64,000 nucleotides of DNA from Alphaproteobacteria bacterium (GTDB lineage: Bacteria > Pseudomonadota > Alphaproteobacteria > Geminicoccales > Geminicoccaceae). Location of the stretch: contig JALUAG010000030.1 in assembly GCA_027045875.1 (NCBI GenBank), positions 1-64,000 of the forward strand, written 5' to 3'. Position numbers and translations under genes: made by a program. Positions 1 to 8,335 of the stretch are shown piece after piece (position 1 is the stretch's first letter; each line of letters begins with the position of its first letter). Below the pieces are notes generated by a model. The model worked only from the letters and a program-made list of their open reading frames with translations, ran no database searches and was not told the origin of the DNA.

Positions 1-1338
1 GGTTCCGAGAACGGAACCTGTGGACGTCCGTTTCTGGTTGCTCGTCGACATCGGTGTCACCTCCCTACCGACTGCCTCCCGTCCTGGCGGGGCGACTGCT
101 CGCGGATGGCTTCGTGCCCGCCCCGCCGGCTCGGCACGAAGCTCGATACGCTCGAGCCCGGCGAGCTCGAGCCGATGCCCCGGCAGGCGGATGCGCCGTT
201 CCGGAGCCCACGAACCCCGTTCGCGCCAGATCTCCTCGCCGTTGCGCAAGAGTACGAGGCTGCCCTCGAAGGGCCGTTCGACGCGCGCCCGCAGCTGCAG
301 CGGCGAGAGCGGTCCGCCGGGCACCGCCAGCCGCCGCGGATAGACGTAGCGAACCGGGGAATCGAAGCGGATTTCGACCATCCGCTCGGCCGCCGGCAGC
401 CTCCCCTCGAGATGGCGCAGGATCGCCCGTGCCGCCTCGATGCCCTCGCGAGCGGCGATGCCGGCGGTCTCGATCGGGCGGAGCAGATTGCCGGCGGCGA
501 AGTAGGCCGGATCGGAGCAGCGCCAGTGCTGGTCGATCAGGGGGCCGCCGGTGGCGGGATCGAGATCGAGATGCGAGGCCTCGACGAGGCTCGCCTCGGG
601 CACGAAACGGCCGGTGAAGAGGACGCCGTCACAGCGAAAACGGCGCCGGCCGTGCCGGCCCCGCACGAGCACCTCCTCCACCTTCTCGCCACCCCGGATG
701 GTCTCGATCTCGGTTTCCAGCAGCAACGGCACCCGGAGCAATCCGCAGACGGTGCGCACCAGCATCGACGGTGCGAGGGGGTGCTTTCCCGGCTCGATCA
801 GCGCCAGCGGCCGGATTCCGGCACGGCGCATGGTCCACAGCGCCGACAGGGCGACATATTCGCTGCCGACCACGAGCGCCCGCTCGAACGGACGGATGGC
901 GCCGAGATGGAGAAACTGCTGCAGGGCACCGGTCGTCAGCACGCCGTTCGGCCGGTCGCCGGAGACGAAACGCGGCGGCCTCGGCGTCTCCCGCGCACCG
1001 GTGGCGAGCAGGACGGCGCGGGCGCGGTACTCGACAATGCCCCGTTCCGGCTCGGCGACGGTGATCTCTCCCCGCGGTTTCAGCGCGAGGACGCAGGCGC
1101 GGGTCCGGATCACCGGTGCCACGGCTTCGCGCAGGCGCGCGGCGTAGGCGGGACCGGTCAGCGGCCGCCGCAGATGGGCGAAGCCGAAGCCCGGGTGGTG
1201 ACAATGCCGGGGCACCCCTCCCGCCTCGGTTTCCCGCTCGAGAACGAGGATGTCGCGGATGCCGGCGTCGAGCAGCTGGCGGGCCGCCGCCAGTCCGGCC
1301 GGGCCGCCGCCGACCACGATCACCTCGAAGCGCTTCAT
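1..1338 (-). CDS. FAD/NAD(P)-binding oxidoreductase, partner of the adjacent glycerol-3-phosphate dehydrogenase-like protein (runs off left edge)
   Basis: Starts with ATG at 1338, overlapping the stop of the upstream gene (ATGA), so the two are translationally coupled. The N-terminus has a Rossmann FAD fold (IVVGGGPAGLAAARQLL near residue 6), followed by a GGVPRHC stretch and an ATGARETPRPPR motif near residue 112. This is the arrangement of the second flavoprotein of GlpA/GlpB-like or amino-acid-oxidase-like pairs. It may pass electrons from its neighbour to the respiratory chain, but the exact reaction is inferred. Homology-like sequence fades near position 150. The frame has no stop up to base 1, although a good ribosome site and an in-frame ATG lie at position 51. 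The true end is therefore outside the window, or a small indel has removed the stop. Confidence 0.75.
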   Translation of the reverse strand, partial: MKRFEVIVVGGGPAGLAAARQLLDAGIRDILVLERETEAGGVPRHCHHPGFGFAHLRRPLTGPAYAARLREAVAPVIRTRACVLALKPRGEITVAEPERGIVEYRARAVLLATGARETPRPPRFVSGDRPNGVLTTGALQQFLHLGAIRPFERALVVGSEYVALSALWTMRRAGIRPLALIEPGKHPLAPSMLVRTVCGLLRVPLLLETEIETIRGGEKVEEVLVRGRHGRRRFRCDGVLFTGRFVPEASLVEASHLDLDPATGGPLIDQHWRCSDPAYFAAGNLLRPIETAGIAAREGIEAARAILRHLEGRLPAAERMVEIRFDSPVRYVYPRRLAVPGGPLSPLQLRARVERPFEGSLVLLRNGEEIWRERGSWAPERRIRLPGHRLELAGLERIELRAEPAGRARSHPRAVAPPGREAVGREVTPMSTSNQKRTSTGSVLGT

Positions 1339-2717
1339 GAGGCGGCCCGCCCGTCGGCGAGGGCCGTATCCAGGAAGCGCGCCAGTCGCCAGCCGCAGTA
1401 GAAGCCCTGGCAGCGGCCCATGGTGCAGCGCGTCCGCCGCTTGAGCGCGCCGAGGTCGCGCGCCGGCAGCGGCCCCGACAGCGCGGCCTCGACCTCGCGA
1501 CGCGTGACGAGCTCGCAGAAGCAGACGATCTCGCCGTTGCCGCCGAGGGTGTAGGGGCGGGGCTCCCGTTCGGCGAGGTGGGGAAGCTCCGGCCAATGCC
1601 GCGGCCGTGCCGGGGCAAGGGCACCGAAATGCCGTTCGAAAAGCTCCCGCACGTGCTCGGCGATGCCGAGGGCGGCCGTGAGGCCGGTGGAGCGGATGCC
1701 GGCGACGGTGATCCAGCGGCGCGAGGGATCCGCGGCGATGACGTAGTCGCCCCGTTCGGTGGCCGGCCGCAGTCCGGCGTAGGCGGCCACCACACGCTGC
1801 CGCCGCAGCGCGGGCAGGCGGGTGGCGGCGATCTCCCGGAGCCCGCGCAGCACCGCGGCATCGGTCGAGGTGTCGGCGCGGTCCTCCACCGGCTCGGAGG
1901 TGGGGCCCACGAGGAGATTGCCGAACACCGTCGGCGTCAGGAGCACGCCCTTGCTGCGCGGTCGGGGGAGCGGATAGAGAATGGCGTTCAGCAGACGGCG
2001 TGCCGGCTTGTCGTAGACCAGGAACTGGCCCTTGCGCGGAAGGATGCGGAATCCCGGCCGGCCGGTCATCGCCTCGATCCGGTCGGCGAAGAGGCCGGCG
2101 GCGTTGACGACGATCTCGGCCTCCACCGGCCCGCGGGTGGTGACCAGCCGCCAGCGGCTTCCGTTCCGCACGATCTCCAGCACCTCGGTCCCGCGCCGTA
2201 CCTCGGCGCCGTGCTGAATGGCCTGGAGCGCGTAGGCGAGGGGCGTGGTCCAGGGATCGACGACATATTCTCCGGGGACCCGGGCTGCGGCTACGGCGGT
2301 GCCGGCGAGTTGCGGTTCGCACGCGAGGAGCGCGTCACGGTCGAGGAGCTCGAGCTCGCGGATCCCGTTGCGCTGCGCGGTCGCGAGGACCGTGTCCAGT
2401 CGCGGGCGCTCCCCGTCCTGCCAGGCGACGACGAGACCGCCGGTCTTCTCCACCGGCAGGCCGAAGCGCGGCGCGAGCTCCAGGTAGCGCTGCCGGCCGC
2501 GTCGTACGAGCTCGGCTTCGAGCGTGCCGGGTTCGGCGTCGTATCCCGTATGCAGGATGGCGCTGTTCGCCTTGCTGGCTCCGGAAAGAATGTCGCCGCC
2601 CCTTTCGAGCAGCAGGGGCTCGCAGCCGGCGAGGGCGAATTCGCGGAGCAGCGCGCAACCGACGACGCCGCCGCCGACCACCGCGATCGCAAAGCCTTGC
2701 CGCCTTCCCCGATCCAT
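1335..2717 (-). CDS. FAD-dependent glycerol-3-phosphate dehydrogenase-like oxidoreductase with C-terminal BFD-type Fe-S domain
   Basis: A 460-residue protein of the DAO/GlpA family. The dinucleotide-binding motif VVGGGVVGCALLREF lies at residues 13-27, followed by the GASKANSAILHTGYD substrate-loop signature near 46. A C-terminal bacterioferritin-ferredoxin-like [2Fe-2S] domain carries cysteines in IVCFCELVTRREVE, RTRCTMGRCQGFYC and nearby. This layout is known for the catalytic subunit of anaerobic-type glycerol-3-phosphate dehydrogenases and related 2-hydroxyacid oxidases. It sits in a two-gene operon with the next flavoprotein and is divergent from a GlpR-like repressor, which supports glycerol-3-phosphate as substrate. 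No glycerol kinase is visible. A role with another hydroxyacid cannot be excluded. Confidence 0.85.
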   Translation of the reverse strand: MDRGRRQGFAIAVVGGGVVGCALLREFALAGCEPLLLERGGDILSGASKANSAILHTGYDAEPGTLEAELVRRGRQRYLELAPRFGLPVEKTGGLVVAWQDGERPRLDTVLATAQRNGIRELELLDRDALLACEPQLAGTAVAAARVPGEYVVDPWTTPLAYALQAIQHGAEVRRGTEVLEIVRNGSRWRLVTTRGPVEAEIVVNAAGLFADRIEAMTGRPGFRILPRKGQFLVYDKPARRLLNAILYPLPRPRSKGVLLTPTVFGNLLVGPTSEPVEDRADTSTDAAVLRGLREIAATRLPALRRQRVVAAYAGLRPATERGDYVIAADPSRRWITVAGIRSTGLTAALGIAEHVRELFERHFGALAPARPRHWPELPHLAEREPRPYTLGGNGEIVCFCELVTRREVEAALSGPLPARDLGALKRRTRCTMGRCQGFYCGWRLARFLDTALADGRAAS

Positions 2718-2784
2718 CCTCTCGTTCGGCTCGCTTTCTGTCGGTTGGCAGGAAGCTTGGCCGGTCGTGCCCGATCGGTCAAGA

Positions 2785-2812
2785 TGGAAAGTGGAAATGT
2801 TCCTGAAAGTGA
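2785..2812. promoter_or_regulatory. Candidate DeoR/GlpR operator in divergent promoter
   Basis: The 101-bp gap between the divergent flavoprotein and regulator genes holds two copies of GAAAGTG (2787-2793 and 2805-2811), 18 bp apart. Between them is a short dyad, GGAA-atg-TTCC (2793-2803). The AATGTTCC element resembles GlpR half-sites known from enterobacteria. Binding by the neighbouring regulator is inferred from position and pattern only. Confidence 0.35.
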
Positions 2813-2818
2813 CCGAAT

Positions 2819-3595
2819 ATGACGGAATCGACGCTTCCCGAAGAACGTAGACGGCGCATCCTCGAGCTCCTCGGAAAGTCGCGGCAGCTCGGCGTGGCGG
2901 AACTCGGCGCCCTGCTCGGGGTGTCGCAGGAGACCGTCCGCCGCGACCTGCGGCGGCTCGACGAGGAGGGGCTGCTGCGACGCGTGCACGGCGGCGCGGT
3001 ACCGGTGCAGACCACCGTCGAGAACCCGTTTCGCGAGCGTCTCGCGAGCATGCGGGCGGAAAAGGAGCGGATCGGCCGGTACGCCGCCGGCCTGTTCGGA
3101 CCGTCGGACAGCCTGATGATCGACACCGGTTCGACGACGCTCCTCTTCGCCGAGGCGCTTTCGGCCCGGCAGGGGCTGTCGGTGGTCACCAATTCGGTGG
3201 ACATCGCCCGCGTCCTGGCAAGGGAGCCGGGGCGCCACGAGGTCGTCCTCCTCGGCGGGGATTTCGACTGCGATACCGGCTCCGCGCTGGGCGCCTTCAC
3301 CATCGAACAGATCGGACGCTTCGCGGTCGATCACGTGGTACTGACGATCGGTGCGGTGCACGCCGAGGGCGGCTTCATGGATTTCCGCCTCGACGAGGCC
3401 CTGGTGGCCCGGGCGATGCTGAAGCGGGGTGCGCAGGTCACCATCCTGGCCGATCGCGGCAAGTTCGACCGTTCCGCCTTCGCCCGCGTCTGCGGGTTCG
3501 AACGGCCGATCCGGCTGATCACCGACGCCGCGCCACGGCCGGAGACCGCGCGGGCGCTGGCGAGGCGGGGGGTGGAGATCCTGATCGCCGACTGA
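2819..3595 (+). CDS. glpR: DeoR/GlpR-family transcriptional regulator
   Basis: A 258-residue DeoR-family repressor. The N-terminal winged helix-turn-helix spans about residues 8-60, with the family signature VSQETVRRDLRRLDEEG followed by RVHGGAV. The C-terminal DeoR sensor domain (about 75-235) has the phosphosugar-binding DTGSTT loop near residue 102 and a LADRGKFDRSAFA segment near 216. Members respond to phosphorylated sugars; GlpR uses glycerol-3-phosphate. The divergent position beside glycerol-3-phosphate dehydrogenase-like genes makes GlpR the best guess, but effector identity is inferred. The ATG at 2819 is preceded only by a weak Shine-Dalgarno (GAAAGTGA). Confidence 0.85.
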   Translation: MTESTLPEERRRRILELLGKSRQLGVAELGALLGVSQETVRRDLRRLDEEGLLRRVHGGAVPVQTTVENPFRERLASMRAEKERIGRYAAGLFGPSDSLMIDTGSTTLLFAEALSARQGLSVVTNSVDIARVLAREPGRHEVVLLGGDFDCDTGSALGAFTIEQIGRFAVDHVVLTIGAVHAEGGFMDFRLDEALVARAMLKRGAQVTILADRGKFDRSAFARVCGFERPIRLITDAAPRPETARALARRGVEILIAD

Positions 3596-3860
3596 GGCGC
3601 CGCAGCGGACGTCCGGAGCACGGCGATCGCACCGATGATCGCGCGGTGCACCGTCCCGTCACGCGCGACCCCGGTCACCTTCGCCCCGACCCTTCCCCGG
3701 CGGGGCGGTGCCGGAAGTGGGTGATGACCGGACGGGACGGCGTGATTCCGGGCCGTCGGACACGCTCCGCTTTCGGACAGCGGGGCCGGCGGGCCGATGG
3801 GCCACCGGTGCGGGGTCCTTCCGGACTTGACATTCCGGCGAGCATACGCACTTTCATGCA

Positions 3861-3874
3861 AGTGAGTAAACACT
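3861..3874. promoter_or_regulatory. Candidate TetR operator upstream of the exporter operon
   Basis: The 294-bp gap before the TetR gene is otherwise unremarkable. It ends with TTGACA at 3827-3832 and an imperfect dyad AGTG-N6-CACT (AGTGAGTAAACACT). The sequence lies about 16 bp before the TetR start codon and resembles the GTGAGT/ACTCAC operators of TetR-family autorepressors. A matching -10 element for the TTGACA is not convincing. Autoregulation is inferred. Confidence 0.4.
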
Positions 3875-3889
3875 AGCTAACGATCGGGC

Positions 3890-4519
3890 ATGCGTACGAG
3901 GAAATCGGCCGCCACCCGCAAGGCGGAAATCGTCGAAGCGGCCCTGCGGCTCGCCGACAGGCTCGGACCAGACCGGATGAGCACGGAGGCGGTCGCCAAT
4001 GCGGTGGGCATCACCCAAGCCGGTCTGTTCCGTCACTTTCCGCGCAAGCAGGTGCTGTGGGAGGCGGTGGCCGACCGCATCGGAACCATGATGGAGGAGG
4101 GCTGGGCGGAGGCGCTGCGCGGGAAGGCGCGTCCGGGTGACAAGATTCGCGCCCTGGTGGTCGCCCAGCTTCGCCTGATCCGGGCGACGCCGGCCATTCC
4201 CGCCATTCTCTTCTCGCGCGAGCTGCACACCGACAACGACGGCCTGCGCACGGCCTTCCTCGCACTGCTGGGCCGCTTTCACGGGCGCATCGCGGGGCTC
4301 GTCGAGGAGGGCATCGACGCCGGAGAGTGGGACGCCGATCTCGATCCCGGGGACGCCGCCTTTCTGATCCTCGGTCTCGTGCAGGGGCTCGCCGTGCGCT
4401 GGTCGGTCGCCGGCCGCGGCTTCGATCTGGTGGCGGAAGGCGAACGGCTGCTCGAGCTCCTGCTGCGCGGTTTCGCCCGCCCGCCGGCCGGGACGGCGAG
4501 ACCGGAGCCTCGATCGTGA
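3890..4519 (+). CDS. TetR/AcrR-family transcriptional regulator
   Basis: A 209-residue protein with an N-terminal TetR helix-turn-helix (about residues 10-57), including STEAVANAVGITQAGLFRHFPRKQVLWEAV in family register. The ligand-binding helical domain follows (about 80-195) and is not similar enough to a known member to name the effector. It is the first gene of a five-gene operon: its stop overlaps the GTG start of the membrane-fusion protein (GTGA at 4516-4519). It probably represses this exporter operon and itself, releasing it on binding an exported substrate. That role is inferred from context. Confidence 0.9.
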   Translation: MRTRKSAATRKAEIVEAALRLADRLGPDRMSTEAVANAVGITQAGLFRHFPRKQVLWEAVADRIGTMMEEGWAEALRGKARPGDKIRALVVAQLRLIRATPAIPAILFSRELHTDNDGLRTAFLALLGRFHGRIAGLVEEGIDAGEWDADLDPGDAAFLILGLVQGLAVRWSVAGRGFDLVAEGERLLELLLRGFARPPAGTARPEPRS

Positions 4520-5679
4520 GGACACGCCTCCGCCGCTCCCTGATCCTGCTGCTGGCGCTCGGTGTCGTGGCCGCCGGCGGCGTCTTCTTCGTGCAAATGC
4601 GGCCGCTGCCGGTGGAGATCGTGCGACCGGTCCGCGACCAGCCGGTGGAGGTGTTCGGGCTCGGCTCGGTGGAAGCGCGTGTTCTTTCGGAAATCGGCTT
4701 CGAGGTAGACGGTGCGCTCCGGGAGCTGCATGCCGACCACGGTGACCGGGTGCGACGCGGCCGGGTGCTGGCCCGCCTCCACGACGCCGAGCAGCGGGCC
4801 CGCGTGGCTAGGGCCGAAGCCGGTGTCGCGCGGGCGAAGGCGGCCCTGACCACGGCCGAGGCCGCGGTCGGGCGGGCCCGGGCGATCCTCGCCCGCAGCC
4901 GCGAGACCAACCGGCGCCGGCAGGCACTCCTCGCGAGAAAGGCGATCTCCGTCGAGAGCGCCGAACAGGCCCAGATGGAGGAGGATGTGGCCGCCGCCGA
5001 ACTGGCGGTGGCAATCAGCGAGGCCGAGGTGGCGAGGGCCGGTCTACAGGATGCCGAGGCGCAATATCGCTACGAGAAGATCATCCTCGAACACCACACG
5101 CTTTCGGCACCCTACGACGCGGTGGTGGTGGTCCGTCACAAGGAACTCGGTGCCGTCCTCCGCGCCGGCGAACCGCTGTTCACGCTGGTCGCTCCCGAAA
5201 CGGTCTGGGTGCGGGCCTACGTCGACGAAGCCCGGGCCGGCGGCATCCGTGTCGGCCAGCCGGCGCGGATCCATCTGCGCTCCCTGCCGCGGCGGACCTT
5301 TCACGGAAAGGTGGCCCGCATCGACATCGAAAGCGATCGGGTGAGCGAGGAACGCCGGGTGTACCTCGCCTGCGTGGACTGCCCCGAGAGCTTCCATCTC
5401 GGCGAGCAGGCCGAGGTCTTCATCACCACCGCGATTCTGGCGGAAGCGCTGCTGGTACCGGAGATCGCGGTCGAACACTTCGACGGTGCCCGGGGAATCG
5501 TCTGGACCGTGGAGGACGGCGTGCTCCACCGGCGCCGGGTCACCTTCGGCCACCGCACCCTCGACGCCCGCCTGGAGGTCGTGGGAGGCCTGCCCGAGGG
5601 GGCGCTGGTGGTCGGCCGGCTGCGTCCCGGCCTGCGCGAGGGCCGGGCCGCCATCCCGCTGGCGGAGGATTCGCCGTGA
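4516..5679 (+). CDS. HlyD-family periplasmic adaptor (membrane fusion protein) of an ABC exporter
   Basis: A 387-residue protein starting with GTG at 4516, inside the end of the TetR gene. An upstream in-frame extension exists but lacks similarity and overlaps tetR heavily. One N-terminal membrane anchor (SLILLLALGVVAAGGVFFV) is followed by a lipoyl/barrel-sandwich half, a long alanine-rich coiled-coil hairpin (about residues 95-190), the second lipoyl half with the LSAPYDAVVVVR turn, and a beta-barrel. The architecture is that of MacA/DevB-type adaptors linking an inner-membrane ABC pump to the outer membrane. The partner permease and ATPase follow at once. Substrate is unknown and no outer-membrane channel gene is adjacent. 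Confidence 0.88.
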   Translation: MRTRLRRSLILLLALGVVAAGGVFFVQMRPLPVEIVRPVRDQPVEVFGLGSVEARVLSEIGFEVDGALRELHADHGDRVRRGRVLARLHDAEQRARVARAEAGVARAKAALTTAEAAVGRARAILARSRETNRRRQALLARKAISVESAEQAQMEEDVAAAELAVAISEAEVARAGLQDAEAQYRYEKIILEHHTLSAPYDAVVVVRHKELGAVLRAGEPLFTLVAPETVWVRAYVDEARAGGIRVGQPARIHLRSLPRRTFHGKVARIDIESDRVSEERRVYLACVDCPESFHLGEQAEVFITTAILAEALLVPEIAVEHFDGARGIVWTVEDGVLHRRRVTFGHRTLDARLEVVGGLPEGALVVGRLRPGLREGRAAIPLAEDSP

Positions 5680-6809
5680 ACCTGGCCTACCGCGACATCC
5701 GCCATCATTTCGGCCGGTTCCTCCTGACCTGTCTGGGGCTCAGCCTGCTGCTCGGCGTGGTGCTCTCGATGATCGGCATCTACCGGGGGCTGGTGGCCGA
5801 CGCGCTGACCCTCGTGCGCAGCCCCGCGGTCGATGTCTGGGTGGTGGAGTCGGGGACGCGCGGGCCGTTCGCCGAGGCCTCGCGGATCCCCGGCGATACC
5901 CGCGAGGCGATCGCCCGTCTGCACGGCGTGGTGGCCGCCGGCGCGGTCACCTACCAGTCGGTGGAGACCCGCCATCGGGGTACCAAGCTTCGCCTGCAGG
6001 TGGTGGGCTACGAGCCGGGCCGGCCGGGCGGTCCGGACCGGATCGTCGCCGGACGGCCCATCGTGCGCAGCCACTACGAACTGATCGCCGACCGCCGGGC
6101 CGGGCTCGTCCCCGGCGACCGGCTGCGGCTGGGGCGCAACCTCTTCACCGTGGTGGGCCTCACCGAGAATCAGGTCTCCTCGGGTGGCGATCCGGTGGTC
6201 TACATCACGCTCCCGGATTCGCAGGAGCTCCAGTTCGAGCTGGCACCGGCGGCGGCACGGCGCGAAGTCGCCCGCGGCGCCGGCCCCGCGTCCACCGACA
6301 CCGTCAACGCCGTCATCCTCCGCGTGGTGCCGAACATGCCGCCCGAACGGGTAGCCGCGGCGGTGCGCCGCTGGCGTCAGCTGGCGGCCATGACCCAGAG
6401 CGAACAGGAGGAAATCTTGACCCGCTCGGTCGTCGAGAAAGCGCGGCGACAGATCGGTCTGTTCACCACCCTGCTGCTCACCGTCTCGGCGGTGATCATC
6501 GCCCTCATCATCTACACCATGACCATGGACAAGCTGCGGGAGATCGCCACTCTCAAGCTCATCGGCGCCCCCGACCGCACCATCGTCGGACTGATTCTGC
6601 AGCAGGCGCTGGCCATGGGGGTGATCGGCTTCGGCTTCGGCGCCCTGCTGATCACCGCCGTCAAGGACCATTTTCCCCGCCGCGTCCTGCTCCAGCCGGA
6701 GGACGGGCTGGCCCTCGGAATGGCGGTGATCCTCGTGTGCGTGCTGGCGAGCGGCCTCGGCGTACGCCTGGCCCTGCGGGTCGACCCGGCAGCCGCGTTG
6801 CGAGGTTGA
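5676..6809 (+). CDS. FtsX/DevC-type ABC exporter permease
   Basis: A 377-residue membrane protein with the four-helix FtsX/MacB topology. One transmembrane segment lies at residues 13-33. A large periplasmic domain (about 40-255) follows, then three C-terminal segments beginning LFTTLLLTVSAVIIALIIYTM. The segment DKLREIATLKLIGAPDRTI is the cytoplasmic coupling region of this family. The GTG start at 5676 overlaps the adaptor stop (GTGA), with GGAGG at 5663-5667 as ribosome site. Together with the adaptor and the following ATPase it forms a DevBCA/MacAB-like exporter, likely for a lipid, peptide or drug. The substrate cannot be read from sequence. Confidence 0.87.
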   Translation: MNLAYRDIRHHFGRFLLTCLGLSLLLGVVLSMIGIYRGLVADALTLVRSPAVDVWVVESGTRGPFAEASRIPGDTREAIARLHGVVAAGAVTYQSVETRHRGTKLRLQVVGYEPGRPGGPDRIVAGRPIVRSHYELIADRRAGLVPGDRLRLGRNLFTVVGLTENQVSSGGDPVVYITLPDSQELQFELAPAAARREVARGAGPASTDTVNAVILRVVPNMPPERVAAAVRRWRQLAAMTQSEQEEILTRSVVEKARRQIGLFTTLLLTVSAVIIALIIYTMTMDKLREIATLKLIGAPDRTIVGLILQQALAMGVIGFGFGALLITAVKDHFPRRVLLQPEDGLALGMAVILVCVLASGLGVRLALRVDPAAALRG

Positions 6810-6811
6810 GC

Positions 6812-7543
6812 ATGGAAGCGACGGCTCCCCGGCGACCGCTGGTGCGGCTCGAGAACGTCTCCAAGCATTTCGGCGAGGGCGAGGCGCGGGTCGACGCCCT
6901 GCGGGGGGTCGGTCTCGCGGTTCATCCCGGCGAAGTGGTCGGCCTGCTCGGTCCCAGCGGCTCGGGCAAGACCACGCTCCTGAACGTCATCGGCTGCATC
7001 CTCGAACCCAGCGGCGGCCGCATCACCCTCGACGGCGAGACCGTCTACGACGGGCGCTGGCTGCGCGCCGATCTGCGGCGTCTGCGCCTCGAGAAGATCG
7101 GCTTCATCTTCCAGTTCCACAATCTCCTGCCCTTTCTCGACAGCACCGACAATGTGGCGGTCGTTCTCGACCTCGCCGGGTTCGGGGCGGGCGAGGCCAG
7201 ACGGCGGGCGGTAGAACTGCTCGAATATCTGGAGGTAGGGCACCGCAGGTACGCCTTTCCCGCCAGCCTCTCGGGAGGCGAGGCCCAGCGGGTGGCGATC
7301 GCGCGGGCGCTCGCCAACCGGCCGCGCATCATCCTCGCCGACGAGCCCACCGCCGCCCTCGATTCCGCCCGCGCGGCGGTGGTCATGGATCTCCTGCGCA
7401 GGCTGGCGGCGGAACAGCAGACGGCGATCCTGGCCGTCACCCACGACGAGAAGATCTACGACCGGTTCGACCGGATCTTCCACCTTCGGGACGGACTTCT
7501 CGAGCAGGAACAGGTGATGACGCATCCGCGGAGGAAACCATGA
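6812..7543 (+). CDS. LolD/MacB-type ABC exporter ATP-binding protein
   Basis: A 243-residue ABC ATPase with Walker A GPSGSGKTT near residue 48, the signature LSGGEAQRVAIARAL near 150, Walker B IILADEPTAALD near 170 and a switch histidine in AVTHDEKIYDR. The spacing fits the LolD/MacB/DevA branch that energises FtsX-type permeases. The ATG at 6812 lies two bases after the permease stop. The C-terminus overlaps the next small membrane gene by ATGA. The long upstream extension of this frame runs antiparallel in register over the permease gene and is not coding. Confidence 0.9.
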   Translation: MEATAPRRPLVRLENVSKHFGEGEARVDALRGVGLAVHPGEVVGLLGPSGSGKTTLLNVIGCILEPSGGRITLDGETVYDGRWLRADLRRLRLEKIGFIFQFHNLLPFLDSTDNVAVVLDLAGFGAGEARRRAVELLEYLEVGHRRYAFPASLSGGEAQRVAIARALANRPRIILADEPTAALDSARAAVVMDLLRRLAAEQQTAILAVTHDEKIYDRFDRIFHLRDGLLEQEQVMTHPRRKP

Positions 7544-7938
7544 AACTGGCAGTGAAGATCGCTGCACTGGTGGCGATTCTGTTCGGCGCCCTCACCCTGT
7601 TTTCGGGCGGCAAGGCCTTGTTCGGCGGTCCCGAGGCGCGGGCCGCCGTGGGCAACGCGGTCCCCTTCGTGCTCTGGTTCAACTTCTTCGCCGGGTTCGC
7701 CTACATCCTCGCCGGCGTCGGCCTGCTGTGGGCGAAACGCTGGGCCGTCCGACTGTCGGCGTTGATCGCCGCGGCCACGCTCCTCGTCTTCGTCGCTTTC
7801 GGCTTCCATGTCTGGCTGGGAGGCGCCTACGAGACGCGTACGGTGGGGGCCATGACCCTGCGTTCCCTCGTCTGGCTGGCGATCGCGGCCGTCTCCCTGC
7901 GGGCGCTGGGCCGGGCCGGCGACATCCGGAACGCCTGA
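7540..7938 (+). CDS. Small four-helix membrane protein, last gene of the exporter operon
   Basis: A 132-residue hydrophobic protein with four predicted transmembrane segments (about residues 5-22, 42-62, 69-90 and 104-124). No catalytic motif is visible. Its ATG overlaps the ATPase stop (ATGA), so it is translationally coupled to the exporter. The family is not recognised with confidence; it resembles uncharacterised DoxX-like or DUF-type membrane proteins. It could assist the exporter or be a passenger. The 219 bp between its stop and the tRNA gene contain no recognised gene or clear terminator. Confidence 0.75.
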   Translation: MKLAVKIAALVAILFGALTLFSGGKALFGGPEARAAVGNAVPFVLWFNFFAGFAYILAGVGLLWAKRWAVRLSALIAAATLLVFVAFGFHVWLGGAYETRTVGAMTLRSLVWLAIAAVSLRALGRAGDIRNA

Positions 7939-8157
7939 CGGAGGAAGGCGGAAGGGGGCGGCCGCAGGAGGTCCGGCGCGCTCTCGCAGCGGCTCCCCGG
8001 AAACGACCGCACCGGGTGGGCCGCAGCCACGGCGAGCCCGTGCACGGGAGCGCCGGAGGTCGATGCCGGCGCGTCGTCGCGGCAGAGAACAGGCGTCGTA
8101 CCGGCACCGCGGCCTGCGGACGATCCGAAGGAACGGGCGCGACGGTGCACGGATCGC

Positions 8158-8247
8158 TGGCGGAGGGAGAGGGATTCGAACCCTCGGTACCCGCAAGGGT
8201 ACAACGGTTTTCGAGACCGCCCCGTTCAACCACTCCGGCATCCCTCC
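8158..8247 (-). tRNA. tRNA-Ser (anticodon CGA, codon UCG), CCA encoded
   Basis: Read on the minus strand, the gene begins GGAGGGATGCC and ends TCCCTCC-G-CCA, giving a 7-bp acceptor stem, discriminator G and an encoded CCA. The anticodon loop CTCGAAA carries CGA. A long variable arm (GTACCC...GGGTAC) marks a class II tRNA. The T-loop is GGTTCGAATCC. Length is 90 nt including CCA. It lies 88 bp downstream of the typA stop on the same strand. Confidence 0.95.
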
Positions 8248-8335
8248 GCGGTGCGGGGCGACCGTTATCTAGCGGCCCGCCGGCGGTGCGGCAAGAGACG
8301 GCGTGGACACGGGCAGAAGGCGCGGCGGCGGGACG

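Noticed and set aside
106-1401. 431-codon plus-strand frame opposite the first oxidoreductase
   Set aside because: Shadow of a real minus-strand flavoprotein; no protein family and biased Arg/Pro/Gly composition.
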